DNA of 64,000 nt, from positions 1,509,501 to 1,573,500 of the forward strand of contig JAPDFW010000059.1 in NCBI GenBank assembly GCA_028826165.1. Direction: 5' to 3'. Below the pieces are notes generated by a model that saw nothing but the letters and a program-made list of their open reading frames with translations, ran no database searches and had not been told where the DNA came from. Positions 36,434 through 48,348 of this stretch are shown piece by piece. Made by a program: the position numbers and the translations under genes. Within the stretch, counting starts at the first letter, position 1. Each line of letters starts with the position of its first letter. This DNA is from Anaeramoeba ignava (Eukaryota > Metamonada > Anaeramoebidae).

Positions 36434-39400
36434 TTAAATCAATTTCTTAACATCCTCAAGTCGGATACATTTCACAGGACAATTAAAAGAACACAAACCA
36501 CAACCAATACATTTTTTCAAATCAACAATAGGAAGATCACTTTCAGGATCAAAAGCAATAGCATTCTGAGCCTTATCATGACAAACAGAAACACAAGTAC
36601 CACATTGTATGCATTCATCATGATTTATAACTGCACGGAAAGGAAGCTGTTTGATATCCTGTAAATGAATAGATCTTGAAGGACAAACAGCAGCACACAA
36701 ACCACATCCAATACATTTATTCAAATCAATAAAAGGAAGATGTTTTTTGGAATCAAAAGAAATGGCTTGATGAGCAGAATCATGACAAGAAACAAAACAT
36801 TTTCCACAATTTAAACATGTGTCATAATTGACAACAGCACGAACTGCATAATTCACATCAAGTTTTTCGAAATCAACAATTTTTGGTGTTGCTCTTGCAG
36901 ATTGAGTTGCAAGTCTTGGAATATCAGACAAATTAATTTTTTTGACATCAAATTTTGGTTTGGCAAATAAATTTGAATCGGCCAATTTTTCTTGTTTAAT
37001 TTTTCGATATTTGGGTTCAAATTCACCGAAAGAAGGATAAAGATTTGAGATATCAGGAGCGAATAATTTAGGACGTGGATGATATTGGGAATCCCATTGA
37101 CATAAATCCTTTCTTGCAAGGGAGTATAAATACCATTGAACACCCGATCTGAGTTCGTGGATGATCTTGTAACCGTATGACATAACAGCCGAACAAATTT
37201 GGATAACACTTGCACCAGCATGAATCATTTGGAGGGCAGAATTAGCACTATCAATTCCACCGCATCCAAGAATAGGAATATTCGGAACAGCTGTTGCGAT
37301 TTCAGTAACGGCTTTGAGAGCATATGGTCTTATCTGTGTGCCACTGATTCCGCCATAACCACTTAGCTTGCTATCACCCACATACGGCCATGGATCAGAT
37401 GTTGTTAATATTTGAGACAATCCAGACATGCTGTTTATTGCAGAAATCCCAGCCGCTCCTCCTCTATGAGCTTCTCTTGTTACTTCAGATAGATCTCCAT
37501 GTGGTATAGTTGAACTGAGTTTAGGGAAAAGTGGAATGTTTGTGATCTCCTTTATTCCTTTACAAACTAAATAAACCATCTGTTCATAACTTTCAAAACC
37601 ATCTCCTCCTTTTCCTAAATTGGGACAAATAAAATTCAGTTGTAATCCATCTGCTCCTGAATCTGCAAATTCCTTTGCTATTTGTTTCCAATCTTCAACC
37701 ATTCCTTTCGAATGAATGGAAGCGATTAATATTTTCTTGGGAAATTCTTTCTTTAATTGTTTGATTGCCTTGATCCAGTATTTCCAACTTCGATCTGCAT
37801 TCAGTTCAATATTAATGAAGTTGTTTTCGCCTTGGCATTCTGTGATTCTTGGTGAGACATTTCTCACAAAGTCCTTATCAAAAGAGCATGTTTTTGTGAC
37901 AGCCCATCCCCAACCAGCTTCAAATGCTCGTTTGATCATCCCGTAGTTTTCTGTGCCAGGACCACTTGCAAGGCCAAATGGGTTTGGGAATTTCAACCCA
38001 GCAACCTCGACCGAAAGATCAACCAGATCAACCGGTGTCCGGAAGTCTGGGATCTTCATCAGATCTGGTGTTGGTTCGATTCCATGTTTTTCAAGAAGAT
38101 GCTTGTGAATTCCAAGAGCAGCAAGCTTGCCGTCACTAACTGCTGCCACAATTGTTTTTGATCCCACACAATCTCCTCCTGCAAAAACCCACGGAAGCTT
38201 CTTTGTTTGCATTGATTCGCGTGATATTTCGATCAAATCTTTTTCTGGATCAAAACTCAACCCGCTTAACGGGTTCTTATCTACTTGAGTTTCTGAGGAG
38301 ACAATGATATTATTACATTTGATTTTCCTTGTTTCTTTCACATCAACTGTTGATTTTCCATCCCATTCTTTTTCTATTTTTTCAACCAGCAATCCTGTCA
38401 CTTTTCCATTCTCAACAAGTACTTCTTTTGGCGAAGAAAATCCTATCAATTCTGTTTGGTCTGATCGTACGAGTTCCGATTCCTCCTCAACAAAATTCAT
38501 CCCAGAAACTTCTTTTGGAAATAGAACAGTAACTCTTTTTGATCCGCATCGGAATGCTGTCAAAGCGCAATCTATTGCGGTGTCTCCTGCACCAACAACA
38601 ACTGTATGTCCTTCAAGTGTTGGTAATTTGTGGTCGCCTTCAGGAATCCCATTCTTTGTTGCTGACGACACTTTGCGCAGAAATATTTGCGAATCATAAA
38701 GTCCCTTTGTTTCTTGAACTTCGAATATTGCTGATGATTTTGAAGATACTTTCCCAACACCAATAAAAACGGCTTCAAATCCCTCTTTTTCTTTCAAGCT
38801 TGAAATTGTAAAGTCTTTTCCTAATTCTTTTCCATAAACAAATTTGATTCCAAGATCTTTTGCCAATTTGACTTCGAATTGAGTTGCAATTTCTGGAACT
38901 CTATATTGAGGAATTTGATAAAGAGGAAGTCCTCCTGCTGCTTTGTTACGTTCAAATATTGTGATGTTTTTGTATCCCATACGTGCCAGGAAGGATCCGC
39001 ATGCAATTGATGATGGTCCTGCACCGATCAATGCTATTGGTTTTGTGTAAACTGGTTGTGTTCGTGTTTTTTCAATTTCTGGATCTATTATTTGTTCTAT
39101 ATCCATATGCATGAATTGTTCGCATGCAAATCTTTGGAGATTTCCAATTTTGATTGCACCTCCAGATGTTTTATTTAGGTTGCATCCGCCTGTGCAAAGT
39201 TGAGTTGTTGGGCATAATAATCCGCATGTATATGCTAATGGATTTGATGAAAATAATGAAATTGCTGCACCATATGGATTCTTTAATTTTAATTTCAAAA
39301 TAAATTTTAATTTCAAAATTAATTTCAAAATAAATTTTAATTTCAAAATAAATTTCAAAATAAATTTCAAAATAAATTTCAAAATAAATTTTAATTTCAA

Positions 39401-40261
39401 AATAAATTTTAATTTCAAAATAAATTTTAATTAGCAAAATTAATTTTAATTTCAAAATAAATTTTAATTTCAAAATAAATTTTAATTTCAAAATAAATTT
39501 TAATTTCAAAATAAATTTTAATTTCAAAATAAATTGTAATTTCAAAATAAATTGTAATTTCAAAATAAATTGTAATTTTAAAATAAATTTTAATTTCAAA
39601 ATAAATTGTAATTTCAAAATAAATTTTAATTTCAAAATTAATTTTAATTTCAAAATAAATTTTAATTTCAAAATTAATTTTAATTTCAAAATAAATTTTA
39701 ATTTCAAAATAAATTGTAATTTCAAAATAAATTGTAATTTTAAAATAAATTTTAATTTCAAAATAAATTTTAATTTCAAAATAAATTGTAATTTTAAAAT
39801 AAATTGTAATTTCAAAATAAATTGTAATATTAATTGTAATTTCAAAATAAATTGTAATTTCAAAATAAATTTCAAAATAAATTTCAAAATAAATTGTAAT
39901 TTCAAAATAAATTGTAATTTCAAAATAAATTTTAATTTTGATTTTAATGAAAAAATACAGCGTTAGATAAAGCATGAATAAATTCAGGAACATTAACAAA
40001 AGCAGGACAACTTTTTTGACAAGGAGGTTCAACACATCTTAAACATCTTTTTGCTTCATTTTCTGCATCTTTTATTTCCCATGGTTCAATTAACATGTTA
40101 AAGTCATTTGTTCTTTCTTCTCCTTTTGTCATATTGTTTTTCTTAAAATGGCATCTTTCTGAATCACATTCTTTTTCAGAACGAATTTTGTTATTTTTTG
40201 GTGTTGGATCAATTTCATAATCTTCAAGTTCTACTTCAATAGGATATTTTTTTTTATTCAT
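36434..40261 (-). CDS. DPYD: Dihydropyrimidine dehydrogenase homologue with duplicated C-terminal ferredoxin module
   Basis: Exons 40261-39959 and 39280-36434 join in phase 0 to 1,049 residues. The start MNKKKYPIEVE lies after an A-rich leader. The N-terminal clusters are intact: C73, C76, C81, C85, then C124, C130, C134 and ligand Q150, offset by six from human. FAD and NADPH folds follow (IALIGAGPSSIACGSFLA, VVVGAGDTAIDCALTAFRCG), then an FMN barrel with GCGGIDSANSALQMIHAGA. The catalytic loop after NFICPN reads GKGGDGFESYEQ and has no cysteine where the mammalian enzyme has Cys671. The C-terminus has two tandem dicluster modules (C923 to C967 and C991 to C1035), whereas the mammalian enzyme has one. 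The start is 273 bp from the divergent secreted-protein gene. Pyrimidine reduction is the expected role, but the missing cysteine makes substrate and direction uncertain. Confidence 0.9.
39290..39950. repeat. DPYD intron repeat, AATTTCAAAATAAATTTT
   Basis: Intron 39958-39281 is an array of an 18 bp unit, ATTTCAAAATAAATTTTA, with T/G and length variants. Confidence 0.85.
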
Positions 40262-40534
40262 TTTTATTTTATTATTATTTTTATTATTAGAAAAAAATAA
40301 TGAAAAAAAAAAATGAAAAAAAAAAAATAAATTTTTTTTATTTAAAAAAAGATTAAAAAAAAAATAAAAAGGAGAAAAATTTTTTTTATCAATAATTACG
40401 TGTAACATAATTTTATTTTTTGTTTTATTTCCTTTCATTTTCATTTTTATTTTTTTTCTTCTTTCAAATTTTATTATTATTATTTGAAAATTAATTGACA
40501 GTTATTTGGAATTTTTTTTTAAATTCAAAAACAA

Positions 40535-43500
40535 ATGAATTTAAACAAATCAATCATTTTTTTGGTTTTATTTTTAATTATTTTTGGTTCATTTTGTCAA
40601 TATGATGATATAATTCAAAAATTATCACAAAAAATTTCAGGTTTACAAGTTCAAAAAAGTACAACAATCCATTTCCCTTTTGAATGGGAAAAACAAAAAG
40701 GGATTTATGAGTCTTGGGTTCATTTAAATGCTCATGGAAATATTTTTATGCAAACTATAAGAAATGATGTAAAAAAAAAGCAAAAAAAAAAAGCAAAAAA
40801 AAAAGCAAAAAAATTGATTTGTTTTTTATTATAAAAAAATTTGGAAAAATTTAGTTGAAGTTTTTTGATGATAATTTCTTTGTTACAGCTTGGGTTTGAT
40901 TGATTGTTTTCTTTTATTTTAATTTTAATTAACAAACAAAACATTTTTTTAATTTTTTAATTTTTTAATTATTTTGATTAGATTAATCAAATTCTTTTAG
41001 AAGCAAACAAGGTAAATTTATTAATTTTAATTTTAATTTTAATTTTAATTCTAATTTTAATTCTAATTCTAATTTTAATTCTAATTCTAATTCTAATTTT
41101 AATTTTAATTTTAATTTTAATTATAATTTTAATTTTAATTTTAATTTTAATTCTAATTTTAATTCTAATTCTAATTCTAATTCTAATTCTAATTTTAATT
41201 TTAATTCTAATTCTAATTCTAATTATAATTCTAATTTTAATTTTAATTTTAATTTAAATTTTAATTCCTAATTCTAATTATAATTTTAATTTTAATTTAA
41301 TTCTAATTATAATTTTAATTTTTAATTTTAATTTTAATTTTAATTTTTAATTTTTAATTCTATTTTAATTCTAATTTTAATTTTAATTCTAATTTTAATT
41401 TAATTTTAATTTTAATTTTAATTTTAATTTTTTAAATTTTAAATTTTAATTTTAATTTTAATTTTAATTTTAATTTTAATTCTAATTTTAATTTTAATTC
41501 TAATTCTAATTTAATTTAATTCTAATTCTAAATTTAATTTTAATTTTAATTTTAATTTTTAATTTTAATTTTAATTCTAATTTTTTTAATTTTAATTTTA
41601 AATTTCAAAAAGATTTAATTTTAATGGAGTTTTGGTTGATGATACTTAATTTTAATTTTCCAAATATTTTTGGCCTGAAAGAAGATGGAAAATGGATGAG
41701 TTTCCTATTAATTTTCCAACAGAAGATAATTGGAAATGCAATTCTAATTTTAATTTTTAATTTTAGTTTTTAATTTTAATTTTAATTTTAATTTAATTCT
41801 AATTCTCAATTTAATTAAATTAAATTAAAATTCAAATTAATTAATTATAATTTTAATTTTAATTTTAATTTTAATTTTAATTTTAATTTTAATTTTAATT
41901 TTAATTTTAATTTTAATTTTAATTATAATTTTAATTTTAATTCTAAATTAAATCCAAAAAAAAAGATTGGAAAAATTCAACTTGATAAAGATCAATTACT
42001 TAATGGAGTTTTGGTTGATGATACTTATTTAGATCATAATTCACCTGGAGTTCCAATTATTAATTTTTGGCCTGAAAGACTTGTAGATGGAAAATGGATG
42101 AGTTATCCTATTAATCTAGTTGTTCCAACAGAAGATGAAGAGAGTTTTGGAAATGCAATCCATAAACTTTTAGATTTCTTAGGTTTAGATAGTTTATGGA
42201 AGTATATTGAACCCTATATATCATTTGCATCAGAAGCACTTGCTGCATTTCATATTCCTCCTGTAATTAAATGAAATTAAATTAAATCAAATCAAATTAA
42301 ATTAAATTAAATTAAATTAAATTAATATCCTAAAAAGGATGCTGATGATACTTCAGTTAATCTCGCAATGGGTTGTTTATTATATGAAAACAAAGATAAA
42401 TTTCCTGATGCTTTTAATGCATGGTGGTCTTCTAATAAAAACATTTCTCGTATCATGGATTATATCATTCAATATGCTTATTATCCTTTAATGAATGATA
42501 ATAATCTTGATGTTATTGATTCAAGAACTTATTATTTTATGCATGAATTTTTAGAAAGTGGAGTTGTTAAAGATAAATCATTTGGATTAGTTGCAACTTG
42601 GTTAATGAATCAAATAACAAGTAAAAATGGATATCCAAATGAAGCTATGCCATTTAATATGAATAATGTTGATGCAAGTGTTTGCTCAAATTTCATTTAT
42701 GGATTATCTCAACTTTCTGTTAGTCAATTAATTCCATTAAATGAATGGATATCTGATGAAATCAAAAACTTATTTGTTAATACTGCAACTTATGTTAATT
42801 GGGTAATTCAAACAGGAAGATTACTTGAAAGACCAGACCTTGGAATTCTTTACTATCCACCAATTTATGATATGTAAATTTCATCATTAATAATAATTTC
42901 TTTGAAATTGAAATTAATTTTTGGAAAAATAGGTATTGGTTTGTTTCAAGAACACTTTCTTTATTTTCAGGAAATTCATTCCCTGATCCAATTTTTGAAA
43001 CTGTTTATAATATGTTCTTATCAACAATGGAAAATGAAGGAACAGCTCAAATTTTAAAAGCAGTTCAAGAAGATTCAAATAATGCTTGGTGGGATGATTT
43101 CCTTGGTAATTTTATTGATTGATTTATATTTTTAATTTATTTATAATTGATTTTTATTTTTAATTTATTTAAATTTAATTTGAATATTTAGGTGATAATG
43201 ATACTAATCTTATTGGAAAACATGTTAATAATGCTGAAGATAGAATATTTACAACTTCAAGTATTATTCAATTTTATTATTCAAATTTATTATTTAATTT
43301 TTGATTTGAAAATGAATTAATAAATTAATTAATAAATAAATAGTTGCAATGAATGCATTAATTGATACTTGGACAATAAGAAATGATTATAAATACACAT
43401 GGAGACAAGAAACACCAGAATATATTAAAGATATTATTCAAAAAGGAATTAATTGGTTAGTTAAATATTCAATTTCTTCAACTTATAAACCAGAAAATTG

Positions 43501-44260
43501 TTTCTTTTCAGGAAGTGGAAAATCAGTAGATGGTATGCCTTTTTGGTATCCAGCAACATATATTGAATATCTAAACGGAACAGTTGGTAAATATTTAAAA
43601 ATTAAAATTTAGATCAAAATCAAAATCAAAATTTAAATCAAAATCAAAATCAAAATTTAAATTAAAATCAAAATTAAAATCAAAATTAAAATCAAAATTA
43701 AAATTAAAATCAAAATCAAAATTAAAATCAAAATCAAAATTAAAATTAAAAATTAAAATTAAAATTATAATTAAAATTAAAATTAAAATTAAAATCAAAA
43801 TCAAAATCAAAATCAAAATCAAAATCAAAATCAAAATCAAAATCAAAATCAAAATCAAAATCAAAATTAAAAACAAAATTAAAATTAAAATTAAAATTAA
43901 AATTAAAATCAAAATCAAAATCAAAATCAAAATCAAAATCAAAATCAAAATTAAAATTAAAATTAAAATTAAAATCAAAATTAAAATGTAAATGTAAATC
44001 AAATAGTTCCACCTGATTCACCACCAAGTGTTATTACAAATGAATTAATTGATGCAATGTCAGGAATTTTAAGTAGTGATGATTATAATCATATGGTTTA
44101 TGATGAATTACATTTCCAATCACCAACACCAACTAATTTTACTGGATTTAATACAGGTTCATTCTTTCCATATTGGTCAAGTCCAGCATTGACTTATTCA
44201 ACAACTTTACTTGCAATTTCCAAATATTCAACAATTACTCAATCAGAAAATAAGAATTAA
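40535..44260 (+). CDS. Secreted protein of unknown function, tandem copy A
   Basis: Nine exons: 40535-40768, 40855-40893, 40982-41011, 41966-42262, 42338-42873, 42933-43105, 43192-43260, 43344-43586 and 44007-44260. All junctions are GT-AG and in phase, giving 624 residues. The first 21 or so residues are a signal peptide (IIFLVLFLIIFGSFC before QYDD). The remainder is helix-rich with many Trp and Tyr residues: FPFEWEKQKGIYESW, NFWPERLVDGKWMSYP, PPDADDTSVNLAMG, LERPDLGILYYPPIYDM, ELHFQSPTPTNFTGFN. The pattern recalls an alpha-alpha toroid, but I do not recognise the family and claim no enzyme activity. It is followed by an almost identical paralogue 265 bp downstream. Exons 2 and 3 are only 39 and 30 nt. 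Confidence 0.85.
41015..41605. repeat. Copy A intron 3 repeat, AATTTT/AATTCT
   Basis: Hexamers AATTTT and AATTCT alternate irregularly. A similar block resumes from about 41745 to 41950. Intron 3 is 954 bp here and 216 bp in copy B. Confidence 0.85.
41610..41745 (+). pseudogene. Decayed partial copy of exon 4 inside intron 3
   Basis: Blocks identical to exon 4 of this gene appear in order: AATGGAGTTTTGGTTGATGA, then TTTTTGGCCTGAAAGA, then AGATGGAAAATGGATGAGTT, then TCCAACAGAAGATAA, then TTGGAAATGCAAT. The pieces between them are deleted or replaced by AATTTTAATT, and an in-frame TAA follows the first block. The real exon 4 lies about 360 bp downstream. This looks like a duplicated exon being eroded by the surrounding repeat. 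Confidence 0.85.
43610..43990. repeat. Copy A intron 8 repeat, (AAAATC)n and (AAAATT)n
   Basis: Intron 43587-44006 is made of the hexamers AAAATC and AAAATT in blocks. AAAATC is the same unit that encodes Asn-Gln tracts in exons elsewhere in the window. Confidence 0.85.
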
Positions 44261-44525
44261 TTCCAATTTCCTTTTTAATTTCTTTCAATTCCTTTTTTCT
44301 TTTTCTTTCAATTCCTTTTTTTGGATTTCTTTTTCTTTTCATCAAAAAAAAAAAAACAAAAATAAATAAGAAATTGGAATATCAAAACAAAAAATTCAAG
44401 TTTCGAAATCATTTTAATTTTAATTCTTTTTATTAGTTTGTTTCATTTTTTTCCATTTTTTCAAATCAAAAACTCTTTTTTCTTTTTTAACTTGATTTTA
44501 GGGTTTCATTTCAATTCAAAAACAA

Positions 44526-47500
44526 ATGAATTTAAACAAATCAATCATTTTTTTGGTTTTATTTTTAATTATTTTTGGTTCATTTTGTCAATATGATGAT
44601 ATAATTCAAAAATTATCACAACAAATTTCAGGTTTACAAGTTCAAAAAAGTACAAAAATCAATTTCCCTTTTGAATGGGAAAAACAAAAAGGGATTTATG
44701 AGTCTTGGGTTCATATAAATGTGCATGGAAATGTTTTTATGCAAACTATAAGAAATGATGTAAAAAAAAAGCAAAAAAAATTTAACAAAAAAGGAACAAG
44801 ATTAAATCTTTAATTAAAAATTCTTTTTTGTTTTTTATTATAAAAAAATTTGGAAAAATTTAGGTGAAGTTTTTTGATGATAATTTCTTTGTTACAGCTT
44901 GGGTTTGTTTGATTTCATTTTATTTTAATTAACAAACAAAACATTTTTTTAATTTTTTAATTATTTTATTATTTTGATTAGATTAATCAAATTCTTTTAG
45001 AAGCAAACAAGGTAAATTTATTAATTTTAATTTTAATTTTAATTAATTTTAATTCTAATTTTAATTTTAATTTTAATTTTAATTCTAATTTTAATTTTAA
45101 TTTTAATTCTAATTCTAATTCTAATTCTAATTTTAATTCTAATTTTAATTTTAATTTTAATTCTAATTATAATTCTAATTCTAATTCTAATTCTAATTTT
45201 AATTCTAAATTAAATCCAAAAAAAAAGATTGGAACAATTCAACTTGATAAAGATCAATTACTTAATGCAATTTTAGTTGAAGATACTTATTTAGATCATC
45301 ATTCACTTGGTGATCCAATTGTTAATTTTTGGCCTGAAAGATTTATAAATGGAACATGGATGAGTTATCCTATTAATCTAGTTGTTCCAATAGATGATGA
45401 AGAGGGTTTTGGAAATGTAGTCCATAAACTTTTAGATTTCTTAGGTTTAGATAGTTTATGGAAGTATATTGAGCCTTTTCTACAGTTTTCATCAGAAGCA
45501 CTTGCTGCATTTCATATTCCTCCTGTAATTAAATGAAATTAAATATTCAAATTAAATTAAATTAAATTAAATTAAATATTCAAATCAAATATTCAAATTA
45601 AATCAAATTAAATTAAATTAAATATTCAAATTAAATTAAATTAAATTAAATTAAATATTCAAATTAAATTAAATTAAATTAAATTAAATTAAATATTCAA
45701 ATCAAATATTCAAATCAAATTAAATCAAATATTCAAATTAAATTAAATTAAATTAAATTAAATATTCAAATTAAATATTCAAATTAAATATTCAAATTAA
45801 ATCAAATTAAATTAAATTAAATATTCAAATCAAATTAAATCAAATATTCAAATTAAATTAAATTAAATTAAATTAAATTAATATCCTAAAAAGGATGCTG
45901 ATGATACTTCAGTTAATCTTGCAATGGGTTGTTTATTATATGAAAACAAAGATAAATTTCCTGATGCTTTTGATTCATGGTGGTCTTCTAATAAAAACAT
46001 TTCTCGTATCATGAAGTATTTGACAGATTATGCTTATTATCCTTTAATGAATGATGAAAATCTTGATCTTATTGATTCAAGAACTTATTATTTTATGCAT
46101 GAATTTTTAGAAAGTGGAGTTGTTAAAGATAAATCATTTGGAATAGTTACAACTTGGTTAATGGATAGATTAAAAAGTAAAAATGGATATCCAACTGAAT
46201 TTATGCCATTTAATATGAATAATGTTGATGCAAGTGTTTGCTCAAATTTCATTTATGGATTATCTCAACTTTCTGTTAGTCAATTAATTCCATTAAATGA
46301 ATGGATATCTGATGAAATCAAAAACTTATTTGTTAATACTGCAACTTATGTTAATTGGGTAATTCAAACAGGAAGATTACTTGAAAGACCAGACCTTGGA
46401 ATTCTTTACTATCCACCAATTTATGATATGTAAATTTCATTATTAATAATAATTTTGGAATTGAAATTAATTTTTGGAAAAATAGGTATTGGTTTGTTTC
46501 AAGAACACTTTCTTTATTTTCAGGAAATTCATTCCCTGATCCAATTTTTGAAACTGTTTATAATATGTTGTTGTCAACAATGGAAAATGAAGGAACAGCT
46601 CAAATTTTAAAAGCAGTTCAAGAAGATTCAAATAATGCTTGGTGGGATGATTTCCTTGGTAATTTTATTGATTGATTTATATTTTTAATTTAATTATAAT
46701 TGATTGATTTATTTTTAATTTATTTAAATTTATATTTGAATATTTAGGTGATAATGATACTAATCTTATTGGAAAACATGTTAATAATGCTGAAGATAGA
46801 ATATTTACAACTTCAAGTATTATTCAATTTTATTATTCAATTTTTGATTTGAAAATAAATTAATAAATTAATTAATAAATAAATAGTTGCAATGAATGCA
46901 TTAATTGATACTTGGACAATAAGAAATGATTATAAATACACATGGAGACAAGAAACACCAGAATATATTAAAGATATTATTCAAAAAGGAATTAATTGGT
47001 TAGTTAAATATTCAATTTCTTCAACTTATAAACCAGAAAATCCATTCTTTTCAGGAAGTGGAAAATCACCAGATAGTATGCCTTTTTGGTATCCAGCAAC
47101 ATACATTGAATATCTAAATGGAACAGTTGGTAAATATTTAAAAATTAAAATTAAAATTATAATTAAAATTAAAATTAAAATCAAAATCAAAATTTAAATT
47201 AAAATTTAAATCAAAATCAAAATTAAAATCAAAATCAAAATCAAAATCAAAATTAAAATTTAAATCAAAATCAAAATCAAAATTAAAATCAAAATCAAAA
47301 TCAAAATCAAAATCAAAATCAAAATTAAAATCAAAATCTAAATCAAAATCAAAATCAAAATCAAAATTTAAATCAAAATCAAAATCAAAATTTAAATCAA
47401 AATCAAAATCAAAATTAAAATCAAAATTTAAATCAAAATCAAAATCAAAATTAAAATCAAAATAAATTAAAATCAAAATCAAAATTAAAATCAAAATCAA

Positions 47501-48232
47501 AATCAAAATTAAAATCAAAATCAAAATCAAAATTAAAATCAAAATCAAAATTAAAATTTAAATCAAAATCAAAATTAAAATCAAAATCAAAATCAAAATC
47601 AAAATTAAAATCAAAATCAAAATTTAAATCAAAATCAAAATCAAAATTAAAATCAAAATTTAAATTTAAATCAAAATCAAAATCAAAATTTAAATCAAAA
47701 TTAAAATTAAAATCAAAATCAAAATCAAAATCAAAATCAAAATCAAAATCAAAATTAAAATTAAAATTAAAATTAAAATTAAAATCAAAATCAAAATCAA
47801 AATCAAAATCAAAATCAAAATCAAAATTAAAATTAAAATTAAAATTAAAATCAAAATCAAAATTAAAAATTAAAATTATAATTAAAATTAAAATTAAAAT
47901 TAAAATCAAAATCAAAATCAAAATCAAAATCAAAATCAAAATCAAAATGTAAATGTAAATGAAATGTAAATCAAATAGTTCCACCTGATTCACCACCAAG
48001 TGTTATTACAACTTATTTAATTACAGCCATGGAAGGAATTTTAAGTAGTGATGATTATAATCATATGGTTTATGATGAATTACATTTCCAATCACCAACA
48101 CCAACTAATTTTACTGGATTTAATTCCGCTACATTCTTTCCATATTGGTCAAGTCCAGCATTCACTTATTCAACAACTTTACTTGCAATTTCCAAATATT
48201 CAACAATTACTCAATCAGAAAATAAGAATTAA
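44526..48232 (+). CDS. Secreted protein of unknown function, tandem copy B
   Basis: Nine exons with the same structure as copy A: 44526-44759, 44864-44902, 44982-45011, 45228-45524, 45894-46429, 46486-46658, 46748-46816, 46887-47129 and 47979-48232, again 624 residues. Every exon has the same length as its counterpart. Most exons are nearly identical; exon 4 and the middle of exon 5 carry the clearest amino-acid changes (for example GVLVDDTYLDHNSPG against AILVEDTYLDHHSLG). The introns differ strongly: intron 3 is 216 against 954 bp, intron 4 369 against 75 bp, and intron 8 849 against 420 bp. The same signal peptide indicates entry to the secretory pathway. Recent tandem duplication or gene conversion is inferred. 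Confidence 0.85.
45535..45885. repeat. Copy B intron 4 repeat, AAATT pentamers with ATATTCAAAT
   Basis: The 369 bp intron is AAATT runs broken by AAATATTCAAATC. The matching 75 bp intron of copy A has only a short AAATT run, so the array expanded or contracted after duplication. Confidence 0.85.
47140..47960. repeat. Copy B intron 8 repeat, (AAAATC)n and (AAAATT)n
   Basis: An 849 bp intron composed of AAAATC and AAAATT hexamers, twice as long as the same intron in copy A. Confidence 0.85.
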
Positions 48233-48348
48233 TTCCAATTTCCTTTTTTCTCTTTTTCTTTTTTCTTTTTTCTTTTTTCTTTTCATTCCAAAATGAAATC
48301 CAAAAAAAAAATTTTTTCATTTTTTTCTTTTCATTTAATTTTTAAAAA

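Noticed and set aside
40769-40834. First exon of the secreted protein extended to a Lys-Ala-rich end
   Set aside because: A donor GTAAAA at 40769 with the 39 nt exon at 40855 restores a coherent frame, and the paralogue uses the same arrangement.
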